A stretch of 64,000 nucleotides of DNA. It comes from Paenibacillus phytorum (GTDB lineage Bacteria; Bacillota; Bacilli; Paenibacillales; NBRC-103111). The translations under genes were made by a program, and so were the position numbers. The stretch spans positions 26,796 to 90,795 of the forward strand of contig NZ_WHOA01000127.1 of the NCBI RefSeq assembly GCF_013141715.1. Direction: 5' to 3'. The first letter of the stretch is position 1; each line of letters begins with the position of its first letter. The notes below the pieces were generated by a model. That model was not told where the DNA came from. It saw only the letters and a program-made list of their open reading frames with translations, and did no database searches. Shown here piece by piece: positions 35,110 through 44,264 of the stretch.

Positions 35110-36485
35110 AGACACTATATACTCGTATCGTTGTTACTTTTATTGTCATTGCGATGGTCAGCAGTACGCTCGCTCTGCTCCTCTCCAATAGCTATTACTT
35201 GGCCAATTTAAAAGACAAAAACGAAGAACAAATTTGGAAGATCACGAATGAAATTCGTACGTTGTATGAGCAAGTGCATGATCTCGAGCCAGCTACCTAC
35301 TTTACACATATCGCCAACTTGGGATTTCAACTTTATGCCGTTAACGATCGGATGGAAGGAACCTATTACGGGACTCCGTTTAAACATACCCAGATCGATC
35401 CTGAGCAGATTCGGCTTGTCTTATCCGGAGAGACGTATCGGGGCGTCTTGCAAGAGCGTCATTTTCTTATGGTGACCGGTTTTTTTGAAGATAGCCTTCG
35501 AAATAGCATCGGGGTCCCTATTCAAGTAAAGGGAAAACCTTATGCGCTATTTGTGAGGCCTAATTTGGAGCAGCAAATTGGCGGCGTACGTATCCTCATG
35601 GCCTTTCTGTTAGGGCTTACGTTTCTTTTTAGCATTATCTTAATCATCATTTTCTCACAATATATTGTTAAGCCTGTCAAAAAGTTAACCGAAGCTACAA
35701 AACGGATCGTCAAAGGAAACTTTGAGAGTGCCATGGACGTTTCACGGCAAGATGAGATTGGAGAGTTGGCCAGAGACTTCACCTACATGGCCCAATCCCT
35801 CAAACAGCTGGATAACATGCGGCAGGAGTTCGTGGGCAACGTTTCTCATGAAATTCAGTCTCCGTTAACATCCATCCAAGGCTTCGCTCAGTCGATTCTG
35901 GACAAAGAAACCTCCGAGGAAGAGAAAGAACGGTATCTTCATATCATTTTAGAAGAAAGCAAGCGGTTATCCTCACTCAGTAAGCAGCTGTTAACGCTAG
36001 CCTCTTTAGACAAAGAAAGCCATGTCATTAAGCGCAGCGTCTATCGACTAGATGAGCAAATTCGCCAGATTCTGATTGTTACCGAGTGGCAATGGACCGA
36101 GAAAAAGCTAGAGATCGAACTTGAACTGCCAGAAGCAGACATCTATGCGGACCCCCAACTGCTCCATCAAGTTTGGCTGAACTTCATCACGAACAGCATC
36201 AAGTTTTCGAGGCCTGGGGATACGTTGCGGATCGAGATTCAGAAGTTGGATACGGAAATCCTCATTCTGATCAGCGATACAGGTATTGGGATACCGGGAG
36301 CTGAACTACCGCATATCTTTGATCGCTTCTATAAAGCAGATAAGGCAAGAAACCGCGCTCGCTCTGGCAGCGGCTTGGGATTATCGATTGCGCAGAAAAT
36401 TATTGACCTCCACCATGGAAGCATTGATGTGCAGAGTGAAGTGGATATAGGCACTACATTCACAGTGCGCCTACCGAGATTGTAA
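35106..36485 (+). CDS. Sensor histidine kinase, partner of the OmpR regulator
   Basis: 459 aa, GTG start. Two helices flank a ~130-residue outer sensor; then HAMP (VKPVKKLTEATKRIVKGNFE), HisKA (NVSHEIQSPLTSIQGFAQ, phospho-His in SHEIQ) and HATPase (ISDTGIGIPG, GSGLGLSIAQKII). The usual SHELRTPL is SHEIQSPL here, a common variant. The signal is unknown; the context suggests envelope or lipid-active stress. Confidence 0.95.
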   Translation: MKTLYTRIVVTFIVIAMVSSTLALLLSNSYYLANLKDKNEEQIWKITNEIRTLYEQVHDLEPATYFTHIANLGFQLYAVNDRMEGTYYGTPFKHTQIDPEQIRLVLSGETYRGVLQERHFLMVTGFFEDSLRNSIGVPIQVKGKPYALFVRPNLEQQIGGVRILMAFLLGLTFLFSIILIIIFSQYIVKPVKKLTEATKRIVKGNFESAMDVSRQDEIGELARDFTYMAQSLKQLDNMRQEFVGNVSHEIQSPLTSIQGFAQSILDKETSEEEKERYLHIILEESKRLSSLSKQLLTLASLDKESHVIKRSVYRLDEQIRQILIVTEWQWTEKKLEIELELPEADIYADPQLLHQVWLNFITNSIKFSRPGDTLRIEIQKLDTEILILISDTGIGIPGAELPHIFDRFYKADKARNRARSGSGLGLSIAQKIIDLHHGSIDVQSEVDIGTTFTVRLPRL

Positions 36486-36556
36486 TCGAACATTCATCGT
36501 CTGTTCATATTCCTTTCCTACAATTCTAATGAGAATGAGGAGAGGGGACATGAACA

Positions 36557-38782
36557 ATGAACCGTTTTTTCCCGAAGTTAGCTCGTTTCGTAAGCAGCTC
36601 CAAAGGAGCCAAAATCGTTCTGATCAGTTGGCTAGCAGCCATTTTCTTATTAAGCGCTATGGCGCCATCCTCGAAGGAAGTTGCAAAAAGCGGCGGAGAA
36701 GGCAGCATCCATGAAGATACGCTATCCGCGGCAGCTCAGCAAATTCTGAAAGAAGACTATCCATCTCAAGATGGCTTAACAGCTCTTCTTGTCTTCCATG
36801 GACAGAACGCAATTACAGATGCTGAACGCGGAAATATCCAAAAAATTAGTGAATGGCTTAGCTCCGATCAGAAACCGCCCTTGGTCACGCGTGCTATACC
36901 TTTCCATCAACTACCCAGACCTCAGCAGGATTCCTTATTTTCCGAGGATCAAACTACACTCCTGCTGACCGTCTCATTACAAAAAGATTTGGAATCCGGG
37001 CAAGTCTATGACACCCTTGAGCAAATTCGACATACTGCGGATCAGATTGGCATGGGGGCTGTCAAACTTGAAATCACAGGTCCTGCCGGCATCTCTTCCG
37101 ATACGATCATGCTTTTCAAGAAAGCTGACTTCGTCTTAATGCTAGCAACGGTTGTTTTGATTTTAGTCATTTTGATCATCATCTATCGTTCCCCCCTACT
37201 CGCTCTGCTGCCCTTAGTTATTGCGGGCATGGTGTATCAGGTCGTGGACCGAATCCTCGGCTTGGCGGGTAAAATGGGCTGGTTCTTCATCGAGAAGCAA
37301 TCCCTTTCCATCATGATGATTCTGCTTTTCGCAGTGCTAACCGATTATTGCTTATTTATCGTTGCTCGTTACCGGTCTGAACTAAGGAAGACAGACTCCA
37401 AATACGACGCGATGTCTACTGCTTTCTCGAAAGTAGCTGAACCTATCCTATTCAGCGGCGGGACGGTCTTTATCGCCATGCTCACTTTGTTCGCCGCCAT
37501 TTTCAAGCCTTACCATCACTTTGCGCCTGTGTTTTCGGTTGCCATGATCATCATCCTGCTAGGTGGATTGACCTTAATCCCTGCGCTATTTGCACTCGTT
37601 GGACGCAAAGCCTTCTGGCCCTTGATTCCAAAGAGGGAGATGACACTATCCGAAGTGAAACAGAAGGGATTCTGGGCAAAAGTTAGTGCTTTTATAACAA
37701 AAAAGCCTGCTTTCACAGCCATCCTTTTATTAATAGTATTAATTATTCCTTCTCTTTCTACGTTAAGCATGAAGTATTCATTTAACTTAATGAAGTCCTT
37801 TCCTAGTGATATTTCGTCGCGGCAAGGCTTCGAGCTTCTACAGCAGCGCTTCCCACAAGGGCAGTTAGCCCCGGTTACAATCCTTTTGAAGTCAGAGAAA
37901 GAGATCGTTTTGGATGCTGCATTTATCGATAAGGCTAGTTTATTGGTTAATGCCATGAAAGAAAGAAACGGGATTAGCGGCATCACACCTGAAATTAATC
38001 AGGATTTGCTGACCTCCAATAGCCCAACTGCCCAAGCGATGCTCTCCCAGCAAAAGCATACTATCAGACTCCAGATGACGCTAAAGCAAAACCCATACGA
38101 CCAGGAAGCACTGGATTTGATTAACCAAATGCGTGGAGACAGTGAACAATTACTCCGAGACAGCGGATTCGATCCTGCTCAGTTTTCCTTGCATGTTGCA
38201 GGCCAAACGGCTGATCAACTGGATGTCCGGTCCATGAATAAACGCGATACTCTCGTCATATTTTCGCTAATTACCCTATTTATTACCCTCATGCTTATTT
38301 GGCAGGCCCGATCCATCCGATTGGCTCTCACAATGATTGCAACCATGCTGTTATCTTATGCGGCGACTATGGGACTAGTATGGGGTGTCTTCCATTACGG
38401 ATTTGGCTATGATGCTTTTAGCTATCGACTGCCTGTCTACACGTTCGTCTTTCTCATCGCGTTAGGAGTCGATTACAACATTGTGTTGGTCTCACGGATT
38501 AAAGAGGAAGCTCAGAACTATGCGTGGCGGGAAGCTGTAAGGCGGGGCGTCGCTTTGACAGGCGGAGTCATCTCTTCTGCTGGTATTGTCCTTGCAGCTA
38601 CCTTCAGTGTGCTGATGACACAGCCGCTCCAAGAATTGATGCTGTTCGGTTTCGCCATGGCAGCCGGGATTTTAATCGACACCTTCCTCGTTCGCGGCAT
38701 GCTGCTTCCAGCACTGATGACATACTTGGGACCAAAAGGACCAGACACCAAGCTCCAACAAAATACGGCAGTAAAACTATAA
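36557..38782 (+). CDS. MMPL-family RND transporter
   Basis: 741 aa, ATG after GAGGGG. Twelve helices as 1+5 and 1+5, with two large outer loops. MMPL signatures include the ADFVLMLATVVLILVILIII region and FLIALGVDYNIVLVSRIKEE in the second half. These transporters export lipids or drugs using the proton gradient. It sits 71 nt behind the two-component genes. In B. subtilis the MMPL gene ydfJ is likewise next to and controlled by a two-component pair. Confidence 0.93.
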   Translation: MNRFFPKLARFVSSSKGAKIVLISWLAAIFLLSAMAPSSKEVAKSGGEGSIHEDTLSAAAQQILKEDYPSQDGLTALLVFHGQNAITDAERGNIQKISEWLSSDQKPPLVTRAIPFHQLPRPQQDSLFSEDQTTLLLTVSLQKDLESGQVYDTLEQIRHTADQIGMGAVKLEITGPAGISSDTIMLFKKADFVLMLATVVLILVILIIIYRSPLLALLPLVIAGMVYQVVDRILGLAGKMGWFFIEKQSLSIMMILLFAVLTDYCLFIVARYRSELRKTDSKYDAMSTAFSKVAEPILFSGGTVFIAMLTLFAAIFKPYHHFAPVFSVAMIIILLGGLTLIPALFALVGRKAFWPLIPKREMTLSEVKQKGFWAKVSAFITKKPAFTAILLLIVLIIPSLSTLSMKYSFNLMKSFPSDISSRQGFELLQQRFPQGQLAPVTILLKSEKEIVLDAAFIDKASLLVNAMKERNGISGITPEINQDLLTSNSPTAQAMLSQQKHTIRLQMTLKQNPYDQEALDLINQMRGDSEQLLRDSGFDPAQFSLHVAGQTADQLDVRSMNKRDTLVIFSLITLFITLMLIWQARSIRLALTMIATMLLSYAATMGLVWGVFHYGFGYDAFSYRLPVYTFVFLIALGVDYNIVLVSRIKEEAQNYAWREAVRRGVALTGGVISSAGIVLAATFSVLMTQPLQELMLFGFAMAAGILIDTFLVRGMLLPALMTYLGPKGPDTKLQQNTAVKL

Positions 38783-38877
38783 TCCTTTACCCAAATGGGC
38801 GGCTTAGGTTCATGTCCCCAGTGGCTCTGCACCCTCTCCATGCATACAAATAGCATAGAGGGAGTGTGGATACAGTC

Positions 38878-39195
38878 ATGATCAATAACAAGCCGAGTGA
38901 AAAACATAAGCAGCAGTTCCCCAGTGCACGTGGGATTCGGAGAGCTTGCAGCAAGGAATTATACCGAACCGTTAAGCGCTTGAAAGTATGGATTTCCCCC
39001 GAGCAGATTAGGGCTGCTGAGGAGCTCTATGTGAAAAAGGTGATGCTGAATCTTCCATTCATCATGGAGAACGGCAGCAATCGCAAAGCGCTTTCCGATT
39101 GGTTCGACGAAAACGTAGGGCCAGAAATTGCCCCGCTTTGGAATGTAGAGCTTGAAGCATTAAACCATGCGTTTCGTGACGCATTCGGTGGTTAA
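38878..39195 (+). CDS. Conserved small hypothetical protein
   Basis: 105 aa from the ATG 13 nt after GAGGGAG; the GTG at 38866 touches that site. Basic, soluble, helical: SARGIRRACSKELYRTVKRL, then an FIMENGSNRKALSDWFDENV stretch. I do not recognise a characterised family. The ribosome site can pair with CCCTCT 25 nt upstream. A terminator follows directly. Confidence 0.7.
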   Translation: MINNKPSEKHKQQFPSARGIRRACSKELYRTVKRLKVWISPEQIRAAEELYVKKVMLNLPFIMENGSNRKALSDWFDENVGPEIAPLWNVELEALNHAFRDAFGG

Positions 39196-39198
39196 AGC

Positions 39199-39242
39199 AA
39201 AGAAGGCCATGGGTATGTTAGACATACGCCACGACCTTCTTT
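39199..39242. terminator. Bidirectional terminator before melA
   Basis: AAAGAAGG / CCTTCTTT outer stem continued by GGGTATG / CATACG.CC pairing; T-run on the plus side and a U-rich end on the minus side. It serves both converging genes. Confidence 0.75.
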
Positions 39243-39256
39243 TTCATATGAACATT

Positions 39257-40555
39257 TTAGTGATATTCAGGCAGCCATTTGCCGTGTGCTTCAATTAACT
39301 CATCACACATCGCAACGATATCGTCCATCGACAGCTCTGCTGATGTATGTGGATCCAGCATAGCCGCGTGATAAATATGCTCGCGTTTACGTGTGATTGC
39401 AGCTTCAATCGTCAGCAGCTGCGTATTGATATTCGTACGGTTAAGCGCCGCTAGCTGTGGAGGCAGATCGCCCACGTAGGTAGGCGTAACTCCGTTACGG
39501 TCCACTAAACAAGGAACTTCTACGCATGCTTCGCGCGGCAAGTTCGTAATTAAGCCCGTATTCATCACGTTACCGCCGATTTTGAACGGAACATCTGTCT
39601 CAATCGCTTCGAAAATGTATGAAGCGTACTCGTGTGAACGCACATGCGTCAAATTCGCATCATTCACCAAATCCTCGCGCATTTTTTTCCACTTGCTAAT
39701 TTGCTCGATACAGCGGCGTGGATACTCGTCGAGCGGAATATTAAAGCGGTCAACCAGCTCTGGATAATTACGTTTGATGAAATACGGATGGTACTCAGCG
39801 TTATGCTCGGACGACTCCGTGATATAATGACCGAATTTCAGCATCATTTCATAACGAACCATATCCCAATGCTTCTCTTTTTGCTTTTCCGCAGCCCGCT
39901 TCTTAATCTCTGGATAGAGGTCAACGCCATCCTTGGTTACTTCCAGAAGCCACGCCATATGGTTGATACCGGCGATTTTGGCTTTAACGCCTTCCTTTTC
40001 CAAGCCCAGACTTTTGAAAAGCTCAGGAATACACGCTTGTACACTGTGACATAAGCCAACTGTACGAACACCGCCATACGTGTTCATAACATTAGTTAAT
40101 ACCGCCATCGGATTCGTATAGTTGAGGAACAGGGCATCCGGACATACCTCGCGAATATCCGCTGCGAAATCCAGCATCACAGGGATCGTACGCAGATTTC
40201 GGAAAATACCTCCGATACCGACTGTGTCCGCAATCGTTTGACGCAAGCCGTACTTTTTAGGGATTTCAAAATCCGTTATTGTACATGGATCATAGCCACC
40301 TACTTGGATAGCGTTCACCACATATTTAGACCCGCTCAGAGCTTCTTTACGGTCCGTATATACTTTTATAACTGATGTACTTCCGCTAGTTTTTTTGATG
40401 TTATTCAGCATGTTAGCTGAATCCTGCAGACGTTCGTGATCAATATCAAAGAGAGCGATTTCAAAGCCTTGCAGCGCAGGTGTGTGCAAACAATCACCAA
40501 GTACATTTTTCGCAAAAACCGTACTTCCGGCACCTAGAAAAGTAATCTTGGACAT
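39257..40555 (-). CDS. melA: Alpha-galactosidase, GH4 family (MelA)
   Basis: 432 aa, ATG after GGAGGAG. GH4 enzymes need NAD and a divalent metal. The Rossmann motif KITFLGAGSTVFAKNVLGD, the metal-binding GLCHSVQ (Cys, His), NYTNPMAVLT and GINHMAWLLEV are all present, and the match to MelA runs the whole length (TESSEHNAEY, HAAMLDPHTSAELSMDD). It hydrolyses melibiose-type alpha-galactosides inside the cell. The divergent AraC gene suggests substrate-induced expression; no transporter is next to it. Confidence 0.93.
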   Translation of the reverse strand: MSKITFLGAGSTVFAKNVLGDCLHTPALQGFEIALFDIDHERLQDSANMLNNIKKTSGSTSVIKVYTDRKEALSGSKYVVNAIQVGGYDPCTITDFEIPKKYGLRQTIADTVGIGGIFRNLRTIPVMLDFAADIREVCPDALFLNYTNPMAVLTNVMNTYGGVRTVGLCHSVQACIPELFKSLGLEKEGVKAKIAGINHMAWLLEVTKDGVDLYPEIKKRAAEKQKEKHWDMVRYEMMLKFGHYITESSEHNAEYHPYFIKRNYPELVDRFNIPLDEYPRRCIEQISKWKKMREDLVNDANLTHVRSHEYASYIFEAIETDVPFKIGGNVMNTGLITNLPREACVEVPCLVDRNGVTPTYVGDLPPQLAALNRTNINTQLLTIEAAITRKREHIYHAAMLDPHTSAELSMDDIVAMCDELIEAHGKWLPEYH

Positions 40556-40701
40556 GTGTGAATCTCCTCCAATGTGTGTTCTTGTTTCTTATCTTCACTA
40601 TAGCGCAGGACAGCTCCCAAATACATGGATTGAATGAACTCCTATATGGACATTTGTAGTTTATTCATGTACCCTAGAAACAAAAACAAAAAGAGGCCTT
40701 T

Positions 40702-41556
40702 ATGAATCAGGATCATTCCTATTTCACCGTTCATATCAATCCGGTCCATAGTACCAATGAATTATCTGTACTTTTCAGTGGAGAAGGCAAGCCTATTCCT
40801 TTACATAAAATGGGACCGGCTGTGCATGATTATTACCTTATCCATACCGTCCATTCGGGAGAAGGCACGTTCGAGATGCATAACCGCTCTTACCGATGCT
40901 CCGCAGGAGACACCTTCGTTATTTATCCCGGAGAGTTATTCAGCTATATTGCAGACAGCCAGCATCCCTGGCACTATACGTGGGTAGCCTTTTCAGGCCG
41001 CGCAGCAGGAAACTTGCTTTCGCAAATCGGCGTTTCCCCCCATCAGGCCGTCATTTCGGGGAGTAACCCCCGCTCCATACGTCATTATTACCGCCATATT
41101 CGCTCTAGTTTCCAGCATTCTGACACTCCTGTACTTGAGGATATGGAATCCGCTGCTTGGCTTCGCCTCTTGATCCGAGAGCTCGGGCGCATGAATAGCC
41201 ACCAGATTGCCTTTACGCCAACAACCGAAACCGATATCGAGCGTCAGGTCGGACAAGCCATCCGATTTTTAGAATTACAATACACACAGACAGTATCCAT
41301 CGAGGAACTCGCACACACACTAGGCTATCACCGTACGTATTTATGTAAAATGTTCAAACAATCTACGGGCTTAGCCCCTATGCAGTATCTATTAAAAGTT
41401 CGCATGGAACGGGCCAAACAGCTGCTAGAGACGTCCATGACCATTGACCAAGTGGCTGCTTCTGTCGGATTCAACGATGCCCTCTATTTTTCCAAACAAT
41501 TTCGCAAATGGAGTGGATCAGCTCCTTCGGTTTATCGCAAAGAACAGAAAGCCTAA
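40702..41556 (+). CDS. AraC-family regulator divergent from melA
   Basis: 284 aa. An N-terminal cupin sugar-binding domain (HTVHSGEGTFEMHNRSYRCS, DTFVIYPGELFSY) and a C-terminal pair of HTH motifs (SIEELAHTLGYHRTYLCKMF; TIDQVAASVGFNDALYFSKQ). It resembles the MsmR/RafR-type activators of alpha-galactoside genes. The 146-bp gap to melA should hold both promoters. Confidence 0.93.
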   Translation: MNQDHSYFTVHINPVHSTNELSVLFSGEGKPIPLHKMGPAVHDYYLIHTVHSGEGTFEMHNRSYRCSAGDTFVIYPGELFSYIADSQHPWHYTWVAFSGRAAGNLLSQIGVSPHQAVISGSNPRSIRHYYRHIRSSFQHSDTPVLEDMESAAWLRLLIRELGRMNSHQIAFTPTTETDIERQVGQAIRFLELQYTQTVSIEELAHTLGYHRTYLCKMFKQSTGLAPMQYLLKVRMERAKQLLETSMTIDQVAASVGFNDALYFSKQFRKWSGSAPSVYRKEQKA

Positions 41557-41583
41557 TGAAAAAAAGCCTCCAATTAAAAAAGA

Positions 41584-41628
41584 AAGCCTCCAACCCCTCA
41601 GTTTTTGTCTGGGGCCGGAGGCTTCTTT
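41584..41628. terminator. Bidirectional terminator after the AraC gene
   Basis: AAGCCTCCAACCCC pairs with GGGGCCGGAGGCTT around a 13-nt T-rich loop. A second copy of AAAGCCTCC at 41564-41571 could compete for the right arm. Confidence 0.75.
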
Positions 41629-41629
41629 A

Positions 41630-42046
41630 TTAGAGGGCGTTAATAACTAAAGCGCTCAAAGTAATAGGACCAATAACAACAGCTGTTAAACCTGCGGTCA
41701 AAGACTCAATAGATAACGTATAGCCATGAGATCCTGCTGGTGAGTTCACATCGATTGCTTGAATTGTCGGAACATAGTATTTTTCAAAACTAGATTCAAC
41801 ACCGTGTCGTGCATAGTAAATGACTTGACCATCGCGGAAAATACGGAACAATATACTTCCTGTACCTGCATCTCCTCTTACTCCAATTGTTGCTTTCAAT
41901 TCTACAACTTGAGGATATGTGGCTGGAACATCCACTCTGACTTCCGCAAGTCCTACTCCTGCCGGCGTTAATGGGACAGGAATTTGAACACCATCAGTAA
42001 CAGGAGTAACCGTAAGACCAAAGTAACTTTCGATTTGATTTGCCAT
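41630..42046 (-). CDS. Small beta-rich protein, no ribosome site
   Basis: 138 aa; beta-rich, no Cys and no signal peptide (MANQIESYFGLTVTPVTDGV start; later IRVRGDAGTGS-like and GSHGYTLSIESLTAG). The pattern recalls the jelly-roll domains of exosporium or spore-surface proteins, but I cannot name a family. There is no Shine-Dalgarno before the ATG. A terminator ends 25 nt upstream, and a promoter-like sequence overlaps that terminator, so the mRNA may be leaderless or nearly so. Confidence 0.72.
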   Translation of the reverse strand: MANQIESYFGLTVTPVTDGVQIPVPLTPAGVGLAEVRVDVPATYPQVVELKATIGVRGDAGTGSILFRIFRDGQVIYYARHGVESSFEKYYVPTIQAIDVNSPAGSHGYTLSIESLTAGLTAVVIGPITLSALVINAL

Positions 42047-42057
42047 GCTGCATAGAA

Positions 42058-42085
42058 ATTATCCGCATAAAAAAACTGCTGACAA
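42058..42085 (-). promoter_or_regulatory. Promoter embedded in a terminator
   Basis: On the minus strand TTGTCA and GATAAT (each one mismatch from consensus) are 16 bp apart. The -35 lies in the right arm of the upstream terminator. Transcription would begin about 3-6 nt before the ATG at 42046. Confidence 0.5.
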
Positions 42086-42109
42086 GGACGAATCCTTATC
42101 AGCAGTTTT
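42072..42109. terminator. Terminator after the Dabb gene
   Basis: Arms of 17 nt (AAAACTGCTGACAAGGA against its near-complement, one C-A mismatch) around CGAA, with T-runs on both strands. It ends the Dabb transcript and its T-run forms the spacer of the next gene's promoter. Confidence 0.8.
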
Positions 42110-42116
42110 TCGTATA

Positions 42117-42410
42117 TTAAATTTCAATATCAACAATCAAACTATCTTCTCTACCTACTTCTCTAATATATGCAGCAACCGCTTGGTGCTCCGGATTTGG
42201 ACCGTATGCCTCAAGTGCTGCTCTATCCTCAAAACGCACAGATAAAACAATCTGATAACCTTTGTTCTTCTCTGACAAGTTAATGCCCGCTTGAATATCT
42301 ACGATGCCAGTTAAATGTTTTTTTAAAGCTTTGAATCTATCAACGACTTCTTGGAGCTGCTCCTGCGTCGTTGTTTCACCGAATTTTACAAGTACAATAT
42401 GATCGATCAT
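42117..42410 (-). CDS. Dabb-family stress-responsive protein
   Basis: 97 aa from the ATG that opens MIDHIVLVKFGETTTQEQL, the typical Dabb start; the longer frame reads into the structured leader. A dimeric alpha/beta-barrel ferredoxin-like fold (LSVRFEDRAALEAYGPNPEH). Bacterial members are of unknown function and are often stress-induced. A 236-nt structured region lies upstream. Confidence 0.88.
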   Translation of the reverse strand: MIDHIVLVKFGETTTQEQLQEVVDRFKALKKHLTGIVDIQAGINLSEKNKGYQIVLSVRFEDRAALEAYGPNPEHQAVAAYIREVGREDSLIVDIEI

Positions 42411-42429
42411 GAAATAAAACCTACTTTCT

Positions 42430-42640
42430 CCAAAATGTCTTTGTACGTTAATGATTAACGTTCGAATAAGATCGGAAACCGTGCTTATTCGGGAGCCCCC
42501 GAACAAATAGGCGCGGAAAGCGCGCTTTCAGCGAGAGCTAGGCGAGCCGAAGACCGTACCGCGCTTCCGTGCTGATTAAGCGCGGAAATCGAGATTAACG
42601 TCTCTAATCATATCAGGAAGGCGTTCACACGTCGATATGG
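42430..42640 (-). ncRNA. Highly structured intergenic region upstream of the Dabb gene
   Basis: Several hairpins follow each other on the minus strand. They are GAGA..TCTC; CCGCGCTT / AAGCGCGG (8 bp); the palindrome GAAAGCGCGCTTTC; TTCGGG-GGCT-CCCGAA; CGAATAAG / CTTATTCG with an inner CGG-TTT-CCG; and ACGTTAA-TCA-TTAACGT. The fourth and fifth share CGAA and exclude each other. The GC content is far above that of the flanks. It may be a 5' leader, a small RNA or a palindromic element; no known riboswitch motif is recognised. Confidence 0.4.
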
Positions 42641-42646
42641 TGCCTT

Positions 42647-43327
42647 TTACTTCGAAGCAAGCTCAGCAATCTGAGCTGACAGCAGCACATGTGTGCCGAT
42701 CTGGCCTGACTTTGCGGATTTAATTAATCCCGTGGCGATCGTTTTCGCATGGATGGGCCGATAAGTCCGAAGTCCACCGATCATTAGTGGAGAAATGGCT
42801 CGCGACACCACACTTCCGATTTTCTCACCCCATCGAAACTCATCTCGATCACCTAGAATAAGTGAAGGACGAAGCATGTAGAGCGCACGGAGCTTAAGCT
42901 CCTGAAAGCCTTCCTCCACCTCTCCCTTAACCTGATTGTAAAAAATCGAGGATTTTCGGTTCGCTCCCATCGCCGTTACTATGGCAAATGCATCTGCCTT
43001 ACCCTTACTGGCTAATTGCCCCAATTTAATAGGGTAGGCCAAGTCTACTTTCCGAAATTGCTCTTGGGATCCTGCCTTCTTAATCGTCGTACCTAGTGTG
43101 CAAAATACATGAGCATGTTCCATGTCAGACTGTTCAATAACTACCTCTAAATTGTTAAAATCGGTTACGATTTGAACCAATTTCTCATTTCCGCGGAGAT
43201 GACTAATTTGCATATTTTTACGAACCAGTGCAATCACTTTCGTGTATGCCTGATCTTCTAAAAGCAGCTTGATCAGCTCACTGCCAACTAATCCGGTACC
43301 ACCTGCTACAATGGCCGTCATTCCCAT
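42647..43327 (-). CDS. NAD(P)-binding oxidoreductase (HTATIP2/YwnB-like)
   Basis: 226 aa from the ATG 6 nt after AGGAGG. Rossmann motif IVAGGTGLVGSELIKLLL; later VFCTLGTTIKKAGSQEQFRK, typical of the atypical SDR family of the HTATIP2 type. A short-chain reductase or nucleotide sensor; substrate unknown. It follows the RDD gene by 14 nt. Confidence 0.85.
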   Translation of the reverse strand: MGMTAIVAGGTGLVGSELIKLLLEDQAYTKVIALVRKNMQISHLRGNEKLVQIVTDFNNLEVVIEQSDMEHAHVFCTLGTTIKKAGSQEQFRKVDLAYPIKLGQLASKGKADAFAIVTAMGANRKSSIFYNQVKGEVEEGFQELKLRALYMLRPSLILGDRDEFRWGEKIGSVVSRAISPLMIGGLRTYRPIHAKTIATGLIKSAKSGQIGTHVLLSAQIAELASK

Positions 43328-43341
43328 ATGAGCCCTCCTAA

Positions 43342-44139
43342 TTAAACTTCCCAATCGTCTCTCAGCTTCTCATAAAGCTGGGCTAAATATGCAGCAGGAT
43401 CCAGTGTAAACCCAAGGTCATGGCCTAATTTCGCAGCAAAATGTTGAGCAATTGGTACAGCTAACTCCTGCAATCTTACATGATGCATCGTCGGTATTCG
43501 CTCGACCCAGGCTTGTAAAAGCTGCCAGTCTACCGCAGTAATCTCTTGTCTTTTGGCTTCCTCTATCTCCACAGTAAGGATGGGGTAATTCTTTTTGGAG
43601 ATTGCCTTGTCGATATGTTTTCGACGTTTCATTCGCTCAAAACGAGCTTCAATCACAACAATGGTTCCGGCTACCATATCACCGATGCGCTTATCTTTTG
43701 AACTAAAGATGATACTGACTGCACCAATGAAGTAGAAAGTTGGCATTATATCCAGCAAACGAAACAAGTTACGAATCAAGATCGATAATAAGGTTGCAGA
43801 CTGTCCGTTATTTTGGAGCACGCGAAGTCCTAGGATTCTTTTCCCTGGCGTTTGCCCTCCCATGAAGGCTTCTGTACAGACGAAATAGCCTAAGTTCACT
43901 GCAATCCAAAGAATGATGGCAATCGCAATCAAATAATCAGCAAGGGCAGGCAGCCAATCACCCGAATACAGCCTGCTTATCAAAATAGCGAATAAGAATA
44001 AAAGGCCATTCATCACAAGCAAAATCAAACAATCAAGTAGATGCGCTATCGCCCTGCTGCCAATCCCTGCGGTTTGAAATTGCAATTGCACCTGCTCAGG
44101 TGTAATGATGGTTAGTTCTTTATCCAGAGACTCGTTCAT
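43342..44139 (-). CDS. RDD-family membrane protein
   Basis: 265 aa, ATG after AAGGAG. The RDD domain (IGSRAIAHLLDCLILLVMNG with Arg and Asp) has three helices, and a ~100-residue soluble tail follows. RDD proteins recur beside SpoIIM/DUF58/MoxR genes, as here. They are divergent from SpoIIM with a 125-bp gap. Confidence 0.9.
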   Translation of the reverse strand: MNESLDKELTIITPEQVQLQFQTAGIGSRAIAHLLDCLILLVMNGLLFLFAILISRLYSGDWLPALADYLIAIAIILWIAVNLGYFVCTEAFMGGQTPGKRILGLRVLQNNGQSATLLSILIRNLFRLLDIMPTFYFIGAVSIIFSSKDKRIGDMVAGTIVVIEARFERMKRRKHIDKAISKKNYPILTVEIEEAKRQEITAVDWQLLQAWVERIPTMHHVRLQELAVPIAQHFAAKLGHDLGFTLDPAAYLAQLYEKLRDDWEV

Positions 44140-44264
44140 AGCATCTCCTTATGATTTCAAAATTATGGTAACGAATGTCATTGATATGCTAAAATGAACA
44201 AGCAAAACTCAGAGCTTATGCTTACGATGCCAGTTTTCTACGAAAACTCTTAGGAGGTCCCCCC

